Shown one piece after another: positions 1-7,960 of a stretch of 64,000 nt of DNA. The notes under the pieces were generated by a model. It was given only the letters and a program-made list of their open reading frames with translations. It had not been told where the DNA came from and made no database searches. The position numbers and the translations under genes are program-made. This DNA is from Melioribacter roseus (GTDB lineage Bacteria; Bacteroidota; Ignavibacteria; Ignavibacteriales; Melioribacteraceae). Numbering within the stretch: the stretch's first letter is position 1; each line of letters starts with the position of its first letter. The stretch covers positions 1 to 64,000 of the forward strand of contig DYLK01000013.1 of assembly GCA_020722065.1 (NCBI GenBank), written 5' to 3'.

Positions 1-4
1 TAAA

Positions 5-24
5 AGACGCCACAAGTGGCGTCT
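5..24. repeat. hairpin in a short direct repeat
   Basis: GACGCCAC and GTGGCGTC at 6-13 and 16-23 are perfect inverted arms around AA; one more A-T pair closes the stem. The 18-base stretch TAAAAGACGCCAYAAGTG occurs at 1-18 and again at 61-78, exactly 60 bases apart, but the second copy has lost the right arm. It may be the end of a tandem or dispersed repeat continuing left of the window. A terminator for an upstream gene is another option, but no T-run follows. Confidence 0.5.
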
Positions 25-162
25 CTACGGATAATGTAACTCTTGGGAATATTGATTTTGTAAAAGACGCCATAAGTGTAAAATATTTCTAAAATTTAAC
101 CTTGCATTTAAAAAATCTTTACAGGAAATTGCACGCCTATTATTAACCAAAAAACCTATTAA

Positions 163-615
163 ATGGAACTTCAAGAACTTAAATTTTACAGGATAAATCC
201 AAAATTCAATAATGTCCCATTACCAACTTACCAAACTGAAGGAAGTGCTGGAATGGACATTTGTGCTGCTTTGCAAAACAAGATAGAAATTCCACCAGGA
301 AAAGTAGTTTTAGTACCAACTAATCTGAAAGTAGAAATTCCACAAGGTTATGAATTGCAAGTTAGACCAAGAAGTGGTTTGGCTCTGAAAAGTGGAATTG
401 GTCTATTAAATTCTCCTGGCACAATTGACTGCGATTATCGTGGGGAAATAGGAATTATTATGTTCAATTTCTCTGAAAAATCATTTGAAATTAATTCTGG
501 GGATAGAATTGCACAATTAGTGCTTGCAAAAGTTGCTCGAGCAAATATTGTGGAAGTTGAAAATCTTACAGAAACTAAAAGAGATACGGGTGGTTTTGGA
601 AGTACTGGAATTTAA
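163..615 (+). CDS. dut: dUTP diphosphatase (dUTPase)
   Basis: Hydrolyses dUTP to dUMP and pyrophosphate, which keeps uracil out of DNA and feeds dTMP synthesis. The 150-residue length is that of the homotrimeric family. The five family motifs appear in order: AGMDICA near residue 30, RPRSGLALKSG near 70, the GTIDCDYRGEIG block near 86 with the catalytic Asp, GDRIAQLV near 114 and the C-terminal glycine-rich arm RDTGGFGSTG. The start is an ATG; no strong ribosome binding site is visible. It lies 48 bases before dnaE on the same strand, so a shared replication-linked transcript is likely. The identification is secure. Confidence 0.97.
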   Translation: MELQELKFYRINPKFNNVPLPTYQTEGSAGMDICAALQNKIEIPPGKVVLVPTNLKVEIPQGYELQVRPRSGLALKSGIGLLNSPGTIDCDYRGEIGIIMFNFSEKSFEINSGDRIAQLVLAKVARANIVEVENLTETKRDTGGFGSTGI

Positions 616-663
616 GAAAAGAAAATTAAATTATTTTAATAAATAGATAAAAAAGGTTGAAAA

Positions 664-3600
664 ATGGGTGATTTTGTTCACTTACATAATCATTCGGATT
701 ATAGTTTTCAGGATGCTGCGGCTACTGTTGATAATCTTGTAAAAGCAGCAGTTGAAAATGGAATGCATTCTTTGGCTCTAACTGACCATGGCGGAATGTT
801 TGGAATTGCTAAATTTTATAAAACAGCAAAAAAAGCTGGAATAAAGCCAATTATTGGAATGGAAACTTACATTGTAATGGATGGAAGTCGGTTTGACAAA
901 AATATCGAAAAAAATAGTGGAAGAAGATTAAAACCATATAATCATTTAATTCTAATTGCTAAAAATAAAGTTGGTTATCAAAATTTAATAAAACTTTCAA
1001 GCATTGGATTTTTGGAGGGATTTTATTATCGCCCGCGAATTGATATGGAAGTTTTAGCAAAGTACAAAGAAGGTTTAATTTGTTCGTCGGCTTGTGCCTC
1101 TGGTCCTGTGGCTGCTCATCTTGTAAATGATGATTACGAAAAAGCAAAACTGAACGCAAAGCGATTGATGGAATTATTTGGCGAAGATTTTTATCTTGAA
1201 ATACAAGATCATAATATAGATGATGAACGAAAAGTATTAGCTTCAATGCCAAGAATTTCAAAGGAATTGGGAATAAAAATTATAGCAACAAATGATATTC
1301 ACTATATAAAAAAAGATGACGCAATTGCTCATAATATTCTTATAAATCTTGGCGATAAAACAGGCAAAGTTGATTACAAACAGTTACGTTATAGAACAGA
1401 TGAAATTTATTTCAAATCAATTCAGCAGATGAAAGATTTGTTCAAAAATTATCCTGGGGCAATAGAAAACACTCTCGAAATTGAAGAAAAAGTTGATTTG
1501 AAATTAGAATTTGAACAATACCATTATCCACAATTCCCAATTCCAAAGGATTCGCCAGCAAAAAATCTTGACGAATATTTCCATTTACTTGCAGAAGAAG
1601 GTTTAAGAAAACGTTTTTCTGAAATTACTCCCGAAATTCGACAACGTTTTGATTACGAAGTTGAAATAATCAAAAAAATGGGATTTTCTGGTTATTTGCT
1701 TATTGTTCAAGATTTTATAAACGCAGCCAAAAAACGTGGAATTCCAGTTGGTCCCGGAAGAGGAAGTGCTGCGGGAAGTTTAGTTACATACGCTTGTGGA
1801 ATTACTAATGTAAATCCATTGCAATTCGATTTACTTTTTGAAAGATTCTTAAATCCCGAAAGAAAATCTATGCCCGACATTGATGTGGATTTTGCCGATG
1901 ATCAACGAATTGAAGTAGTAGATTATGTTCGCGAAAAATATGGACATAATTCAGTTTGTCAGATTGTAACTTTCAATACACTTTCATCAAGAGCAGTTTT
2001 AAAAGATGTTGGTAGAGTTTTGGGAATGCCAATTCAGCAAGTTGAAAATATCACGAAACATATTCCAACCAAATTTGGAAAAGTTTATACAATTTCGGAA
2101 GCATTAGAGCAAATACCAGAATTGAAATGGATTGAAACTTCTAAAGAAGAAAAAATTCAGGAATTAATTAAATATTCCAAAGTACTTGAAGGAATGAATC
2201 GAAACATTTCAAAACATGCAGCGGGAGTAGTAATTGCCCCTGAAGAAGTAAGTAATTTTGTGCCACTTGCAAAAGCTGGAGCTGATGGAAGTATAGTAAC
2301 GCAATATAATATGAAAGAAATAGAAGATTTTGGTTTACTGAAAATGGATTTCCTTGGACTTCGAACTCTTTCAATTATTCGTGATGCCGTTCAATTGATA
2401 AAGAAGAATTATGGAATTGAAATCGATATCGATAACATTCCATTGGACGATGAAAAAACTTACGAACTTTTTGGGAAAGGACAAACCACAGCAGTGTTTC
2501 AATTTGAATCTGGTCAGATGAGGGAATATCTTAAAAAGTTAAAACCAGCAAATCTTGAAGATTTGGCTGCAATGAATGCTCTATATCGTCCAGGACCGAT
2601 GGATAATATCAATTCGTTTATAGCTCGAAAATATGGAAAACAGAAAATAACCTATCTTCATCCGATGTTGGAACCAATTCTGAAAACTACTTATGGAATT
2701 ATTGTCTATCAAGAACAAGTGATTCAGTTAGCTAATAAAATTGGTGGAATGTCTTTGGGACAAGCTGATATTTTACGCCGAGCAATGGGTAAAAAAGACC
2801 TTGCTTCGATGAAGCAACAGAAGGAAAAATTTATTGAAGGAGCTCAAAAAAATGGAATTTCAAAGAAAATAGCGGAGGAAATTTTTATAGAGATTGACAA
2901 ATTCGCAAATTACGGATTTAATAAAAGTCACGCAGTTGCATATAGTTTGTTGGCATATCAAACAGCATATCTCAAAGCAAATTACTTAGCTGAATTTTTA
3001 GCAGCAAATATGACTAACGAATTCAATAATACTTCAAAAATCACAACATTTTTGGAAGATTGTAGAAAATTAAATGTTGAAGTACTGCCAATCGATATTA
3101 ACACTCCATCAGTAAAATTTGATGTTATTGATGGGAAAATTCTTTTTGGAATGTCAGCAATTAAAAATGTTGGAATTAATGCAATTGAAGAAATAATTAA
3201 AGCTAAAAAACGTAAACCAAATGGATTTACATCAATATACGACTTATGTGTTGAAGTTGACACGCGGATTGTAAACAAGAAAATTTTAGAAGGATTGGTC
3301 CTTGCTGGTGCTTTCGATAAATTGAAAGGAAGTAGAGCACAGAATTTTTATAGTGTTGAAAAAGCAATAGAATTTGGTCAAAGTGCAAAATCAGCAAAAG
3401 ATAGTTTTGGTGGCGGATTATTTGGTGAAAGTAGTGAAATACACGCACTAAAAGAACCCGAATTAGAGAAAGTTCCAAATTGGCCAAAAGAAGTAGAATT
3501 GGAAAAAGAAAGAGAGGTTTTGGGATTCTATCTTTCCGACCATCCATTGCGAAAATATGAACGAGAATATTATGCATTTTCTTCAATACATCTTGGTCAA

Positions 3601-4137
3601 ACAGATGAAATTTTGGAAAAGTTGGAATTAGAAAAAGACGAAATGGAAGTAAAAACTTGTGTTGTTGTTACTGAACTTTCAACCAAGATTGATAAATCTG
3701 GGAAAAAAATGGCATTTATGCAATTTGATGATTTCAGCGGTTCGTGCGAAGCAATAATGTTTGGACGTGATTTTGAGAAATACGTAAACACATTAAAACG
3801 CGGGATGCCATATCTTATAAAAGGAAAAGTAAAAAGTAATGGAGATGGTGTGAAAATATTTGCCAGCGAAGTAATTCCAATGGAAATAGTTAGAACTGAT
3901 GTAATTAAAACAATAGTATTTAAAATAAACGAATTTAATCATCAAACAGATACAATAGAAAAATTAAGCGAAATATTATCTCGCTTTCAAGGAAAAATTA
4001 AAACACGATTATTATTAGAACTAAACAATAGCAAACATGAATTCCTTCTTGATTATTTTGTGGAAATTACAAATCCTTTTTTAGAAGAAATAGATAAATT
4101 ACTAGGTGAAAATTCTTATTTTTTTGCACTAAACTAA
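664..4137 (+). CDS. dnaE: DNA polymerase III alpha subunit
   Basis: Catalytic subunit of the replicative polymerase. At 1157 residues it has the normal DnaE length. An N-terminal PHP domain (about 1-210) keeps metal-binding signatures HLHNH (6-10) and LTDHGG. The palm holds GRGSAAGS near 368 and PDIDVDF, with the catalytic aspartates at about 405 and 407; the third falls at about 562 in KMDFLGLRTL. Helix-hairpin-helix and clamp-binding regions follow (a GGGLFG stretch sits where a QxxLF-like beta-clamp motif is expected, but looks degenerate). An OB fold lies at about 995-1075. No DnaQ-like exonuclease domain is present, so this is DnaE and not PolC. Confidence 0.97.
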   Translation: MGDFVHLHNHSDYSFQDAAATVDNLVKAAVENGMHSLALTDHGGMFGIAKFYKTAKKAGIKPIIGMETYIVMDGSRFDKNIEKNSGRRLKPYNHLILIAKNKVGYQNLIKLSSIGFLEGFYYRPRIDMEVLAKYKEGLICSSACASGPVAAHLVNDDYEKAKLNAKRLMELFGEDFYLEIQDHNIDDERKVLASMPRISKELGIKIIATNDIHYIKKDDAIAHNILINLGDKTGKVDYKQLRYRTDEIYFKSIQQMKDLFKNYPGAIENTLEIEEKVDLKLEFEQYHYPQFPIPKDSPAKNLDEYFHLLAEEGLRKRFSEITPEIRQRFDYEVEIIKKMGFSGYLLIVQDFINAAKKRGIPVGPGRGSAAGSLVTYACGITNVNPLQFDLLFERFLNPERKSMPDIDVDFADDQRIEVVDYVREKYGHNSVCQIVTFNTLSSRAVLKDVGRVLGMPIQQVENITKHIPTKFGKVYTISEALEQIPELKWIETSKEEKIQELIKYSKVLEGMNRNISKHAAGVVIAPEEVSNFVPLAKAGADGSIVTQYNMKEIEDFGLLKMDFLGLRTLSIIRDAVQLIKKNYGIEIDIDNIPLDDEKTYELFGKGQTTAVFQFESGQMREYLKKLKPANLEDLAAMNALYRPGPMDNINSFIARKYGKQKITYLHPMLEPILKTTYGIIVYQEQVIQLANKIGGMSLGQADILRRAMGKKDLASMKQQKEKFIEGAQKNGISKKIAEEIFIEIDKFANYGFNKSHAVAYSLLAYQTAYLKANYLAEFLAANMTNEFNNTSKITTFLEDCRKLNVEVLPIDINTPSVKFDVIDGKILFGMSAIKNVGINAIEEIIKAKKRKPNGFTSIYDLCVEVDTRIVNKKILEGLVLAGAFDKLKGSRAQNFYSVEKAIEFGQSAKSAKDSFGGGLFGESSEIHALKEPELEKVPNWPKEVELEKEREVLGFYLSDHPLRKYEREYYAFSSIHLGQTDEILEKLELEKDEMEVKTCVVVTELSTKIDKSGKKMAFMQFDDFSGSCEAIMFGRDFEKYVNTLKRGMPYLIKGKVKSNGDGVKIFASEVIPMEIVRTDVIKTIVFKINEFNHQTDTIEKLSEILSRFQGKIKTRLLLELNNSKHEFLLDYFVEITNPFLEEIDKLLGENSYFFALN

Positions 4138-4204
4138 AATTTGATTTCTATTAAAATATTATTATGTTGAAGCACCCAAAAATTAAAGATTTAAGGAGAA
4201 ACAG

Positions 4205-5002
4205 ATGTTAAATAAATGGGCTCTAATTTTAGGAGCTTCTAGTGGATTTGGCGGGGCAACTGCTCTCGAATTAGCAAAAAATGGTTATAATATTATAGGC
4301 GTTCATTTAGATAGAGCAGCGACAATGCCAAATGTAGAAGAAATAAAAAAAGGAATTCAAAACTCAGGTGCAAAAGCTTGGTTTTTTAATGCAAATGCAG
4401 CCGACGAAGAAAAAAGAAATTCTATTTTAAGCGAAATAAAAGAAGAATTAGATAAAAAGAATGAAAAAATAACTATCCTTATGCATTCACTTGCTTTCGG
4501 AACTTTAAAACCGTTTATAGCAAAAAATTCCTCTGATAGAATGTCGCAAGCACAAATGAATATGACGCTTGATGTAATGGCACATTCTTTAGTTTATTGG
4601 ACACAAGCAATTTTTGAAAGAGATTTATTCTCAGAAAATGGTAGAATTTTTGGAATGACAAGTTCTGGTTCAGTAGAAGTAATTCCATCTTATGGCGCAG
4701 TTTCAGCTGCAAAATCAGCCTTAGAATCACATCTTCGTCAATTAGCTGTTGAATTAGCTCCTTTTGGGATTACTGCAAATGCAATTATGGCGGGAGTTAC
4801 AGATACACCAGCACTTCGCAAAATTCCAGGAAATGATGTATTAATTGCCGGAGCAAAGTTAAAAAATCCAACAGGAAGATTAACAACTCCCGAAGATGTT
4901 GCAAAAGCTATTCTTTTACTCAGTGACGAAAAGGCATCATTTATTACTGGAAATGTAATACAAGTAGATGGTGGCGAATTAATTTCAGCAATTAAAGCTT
5001 AA
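4205..5002 (+). CDS. FabL-like enoyl-ACP reductase (SDR family)
   Basis: Short-chain dehydrogenase of 265 residues with the NAD(P)H-binding motif GASSGFG at 10-16. The catalytic pair has spacing Tyr-x6-Lys (YGAVSAAK near 165), typical of enoyl-ACP reductases rather than the YxxxK of FabG. The following LAVELAPFGI, the TPALRKIP stretch and ITGNVIQVDGG near the C terminus resemble Bacillus FabL, including the SLAFGTLKPF stretch near 98. Likely role: the last reduction step of fatty-acid elongation in the cytoplasm. AAGGAG lies well placed before the ATG. Thioredoxin follows after 12 bases. SDR membership is certain; the FabL assignment is inference from remembered sequences. Confidence 0.75.
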   Translation: MLNKWALILGASSGFGGATALELAKNGYNIIGVHLDRAATMPNVEEIKKGIQNSGAKAWFFNANAADEEKRNSILSEIKEELDKKNEKITILMHSLAFGTLKPFIAKNSSDRMSQAQMNMTLDVMAHSLVYWTQAIFERDLFSENGRIFGMTSSGSVEVIPSYGAVSAAKSALESHLRQLAVELAPFGITANAIMAGVTDTPALRKIPGNDVLIAGAKLKNPTGRLTTPEDVAKAILLLSDEKASFITGNVIQVDGGELISAIKA

Positions 5003-5014
5003 GGAAAGATTAAG

Positions 5015-5341
5015 ATGAGCAAAGTTGTTTTTACAGATGAAAATTTTAATGAAGAAGTCTTAAATTCAAAAATTCCTGTTGTGATTGATTTTTGGGCAAT
5101 TTGGTGTGGTCCTTGCAAATTGATTGCTCCAATTATGGATAAATTAGCGTTAGAATATGAACGCAAAGTAAAAATTGGTAAACTTGATGTTGATGTGAAT
5201 CAACAATCCGCAATTAAATACGGAGTAAGAAGTATTCCAACTGTTCTCTATTTTAAAGATGGAGAAGTGAAAGATATGGTAATTGGTGCAGTTCACGAAT
5301 CCGTCTTTCGAAAAAAAATTGAAGAAATATTGAATAATTAA
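5015..5341 (+). CDS. trxA: thioredoxin
   Basis: Small cytoplasmic dithiol-disulfide reductase of 108 residues, the standard size. The redox site WCGPCK lies at about residues 30-35, preceded by VVIDFWA. The cis-proline segment RSIPTVLYFKDG is present near 73-84. No signal peptide or extra domain is visible. It follows the SDR gene by 12 bases on the same strand and probably shares its transcript. It could serve ribonucleotide reductase or general thiol repair; the context does not say which. Confidence 0.95.
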   Translation: MSKVVFTDENFNEEVLNSKIPVVIDFWAIWCGPCKLIAPIMDKLALEYERKVKIGKLDVDVNQQSAIKYGVRSIPTVLYFKDGEVKDMVIGAVHESVFRKKIEEILNN

Positions 5342-5587
5342 CACTTATTTTAACATTATTACATAAATTACTAAGAATATTTGTTGCATTTGTAAAAACA
5401 AATATTTATTTTCAATTCGATTTTCAAGGTTTAACTGCAATTTTATAGTTCTTTACATTGATTTTATTAGTTACGAATTTTCAGTATTAAAAAATTCATC
5501 AAAAAAATAGATGAAATAAAATAGTAAATTAAAAAACTTAAACTCTAACTAATTAATTAATCTTATAACAAATAAAGGAGTAACAAT

Positions 5588-7831
5588 ATGTTACGTAAAA
5601 TTTCTACATTATTTGTAGTACTCGTAATGCTCGCGTTCTCGTTGAATGCTCAAAACAAAGTAGTATTAAGACCAACTGGTGAAATGATACCTGTTAAAGG
5701 ACAAAACACCAACGAAGTTATCACAGGTCTTAAAATAAAAAATCTACACAATGTTGATACAAGAAGCATTATTTCAAAACCTGTTAATAGCAAAGGTACT
5801 ATTGACACAATGACTTACCGTGAAACTGGTGCAAATTTCAACACCAACTTTGGGTTGTTTTCGCAAGATTTAATGGTACAATGGTTTGTTGCACCTGCAG
5901 ACCTTGTAATAAAAGCAGTTGGATTTATGCCATCTGATGCATCTGGCGCTGCTGCTGGTTTAGGTATTTCTATAGTAAAATCTGGTTTAACAGCTGAAGA
6001 TTTTGAAAATGCTGGCCAAGTTCTTTGGGGACGTTACCCATCTGCTGATGGCTTTATGGGTTCTGCTCCTTTCGAATGGCTTGCTAACGGCGAATGGGAA
6101 TCATTTAATGACAAGCCAGCACCATTTACTACTGACTTATGGTCAGATTTTGGTGATGGATATACAATTACTTTAGAATATGATGCAAATAATCCTCAAT
6201 ATAACTGGGTTGTTATGCAAGATGCACTTGGTTTTGAACCAGAAACAATTTTAAGAGGCGAAGTATTTGGTATCGTCGCAAAACACAATGGAACTGACAT
6301 CAGTCAACCTGCAGGAGAAAGAATGGGATTCCTTTCAACTGGTGGACTTTCACCAGCATTGAATGGTTTCAAATACTATGCAGTTAAAAGATTAGCTGAT
6401 GGTGACCAAGGTTGGTGGACAAGAAATTACGTTTGGGATTTTGTTGCTCAAGTTGATTTAATTGGCGATAGACCTCCAGTTATTTCTGATGTAACTGTAC
6501 TTAACACAACACTTTCTACAGAACCACAATTAGTAGAAGCAACAATCACTGATGATAATCCAAGTGGTGGAGCTGCTGGTGTTGCTAGTGCTTCATTAAT
6601 GTACACAACCGATGCTGGTACAAATTGGAATAGTGTTGCTATGACCAATAATGGTGACCTTTATTCAGCTTCAATCCCAGGACAACAACCAGGTACTGAA
6701 ATTTACTACTATGTTAATGCAGTTGACGTTCAAGGTAACGAAGCTGACGGAACAGTAAATTGGTACAAAATATTCCTAGCTCAAGAAAATACACTTGTAG
6801 TATTTAATGGATTTGAAGCGGTATCAGGATATCCATCAAGCTATTATTTTGGTGATGGAACACTTGGTTTCAAATATGACCGCTGGGCTTATGGTCCTTT
6901 AACAGCTGAATTGTTAAATAGTTATACAAATGTTATGGAAATTGCTACAACTGGTCCAGATGATGATAACCAAGCTGCTATTGCTGAATGGTTAGCAGGA
7001 AGTGGTTCAAAAAATTATATGTTAGCTGGCGATGAATATTTTGGTGCCTACTCAGGTTGGGTAGATGGTCCACACGGAGCTGGTGATTTTATTTTTGATG
7101 TACTTGGTGTTAACTATGAATATAATGATGTCAACTATGCAGCATCAGGAGATCAAACCTTACCATCAAATATGGCAGCAGTAGAAGGCTCATTATTAGG
7201 CGGTCCACTTTATACAGAATTTACAACAATTAATAATGGCGATACATTAGTATATGATCCTTATTATGAAATTGGCGTATCAAATTGGTTAGATGGTGCT
7301 GATTTTGAAGCTGATGTACAAGTTGATATGAAAGCTTATGGAGTTGATGGAACAGAATACAATGCAGGTGGTCACAGGACATTGCCAGCTGGAAATAAAG
7401 TTGCTTTCTTTACTTATGATCCACTTTCATTAGATGCAAAAAGTGATAGTACATACGAATGGTATGGTTTTTATGATGTAGCACCACAAATTCAAACTGC
7501 TTTATGGTTTGGAGTTGAAACAGGTGTTGAACCTATCAATAATCAAATTCCAAGTGAATTTGCGATCAGCCAAAACTATCCAAATCCATTCAACCCATCA
7601 ACAAAAATTAACTTTGCACTAACAGTTGATTCAAGAGTAGAAATTACTGTTTACAACTTGTTAGGTCAAGTAGTTGCAAATGAAGTTTTTGGTAACATCC
7701 CTGCTGGAAGCTCTGACTATACATTCAACGGATCGAATTTGTCAAGTGGTGTTTACTTCTACAATGTAAAAGTTGAAGGTGTTGATGGCTCAAACTACTC
7801 AATTACAAAGAAAATGATGTTATTGAAGTAA
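5588..7831 (+). CDS. secreted protein with T9SS C-terminal sorting domain
   Basis: Exported 747-residue protein of unknown function. A signal peptide covers about residues 1-21, ending in LNAQ. The middle is rich in Gly, Asp and aromatics; about 295-395 looks like an immunoglobulin/fibronectin-type module (YYYVNAVDVQGNEA). The last 85 residues carry a type A sorting domain with NYPNPFNPST, then ITVYNLLGQVV and SSGVYFYNVK, which in T9SS organisms directs export and surface attachment. A strong AAAGGAG stands before the ATG. A hairpin follows the stop. No enzyme motif was recognised; adhesion or substrate binding is possible. Confidence 0.85.
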   Translation: MLRKISTLFVVLVMLAFSLNAQNKVVLRPTGEMIPVKGQNTNEVITGLKIKNLHNVDTRSIISKPVNSKGTIDTMTYRETGANFNTNFGLFSQDLMVQWFVAPADLVIKAVGFMPSDASGAAAGLGISIVKSGLTAEDFENAGQVLWGRYPSADGFMGSAPFEWLANGEWESFNDKPAPFTTDLWSDFGDGYTITLEYDANNPQYNWVVMQDALGFEPETILRGEVFGIVAKHNGTDISQPAGERMGFLSTGGLSPALNGFKYYAVKRLADGDQGWWTRNYVWDFVAQVDLIGDRPPVISDVTVLNTTLSTEPQLVEATITDDNPSGGAAGVASASLMYTTDAGTNWNSVAMTNNGDLYSASIPGQQPGTEIYYYVNAVDVQGNEADGTVNWYKIFLAQENTLVVFNGFEAVSGYPSSYYFGDGTLGFKYDRWAYGPLTAELLNSYTNVMEIATTGPDDDNQAAIAEWLAGSGSKNYMLAGDEYFGAYSGWVDGPHGAGDFIFDVLGVNYEYNDVNYAASGDQTLPSNMAAVEGSLLGGPLYTEFTTINNGDTLVYDPYYEIGVSNWLDGADFEADVQVDMKAYGVDGTEYNAGGHRTLPAGNKVAFFTYDPLSLDAKSDSTYEWYGFYDVAPQIQTALWFGVETGVEPINNQIPSEFAISQNYPNPFNPSTKINFALTVDSRVEITVYNLLGQVVANEVFGNIPAGSSDYTFNGSNLSSGVYFYNVKVEGVDGSNYSITKKMMLLK

Positions 7832-7868
7832 TTATTCTTATTAATTACATTCAAATATAATTATTCCC

Positions 7869-7899
7869 TAAGGTAGCACTTAAAATAAGTGCTACCTTA
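7869..7899 (+). terminator. hairpin terminator after the T9SS cargo gene
   Basis: Fourteen perfectly paired bases (TAAGGTAGCACTTA with TAAGTGCTACCTTA) around an AAA loop, starting 37 bases after the stop codon and followed by AATTTTAGG. The T-run is short, so termination may be partial or the hairpin may act as an mRNA 3' stabiliser. Confidence 0.65.
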
Positions 7900-7960
7900 A
7901 ATTTTAGGCAAAGTTTGTCTTATTATCAATTTAAATTATCTCTAAAAATTTGGAGTTGAT

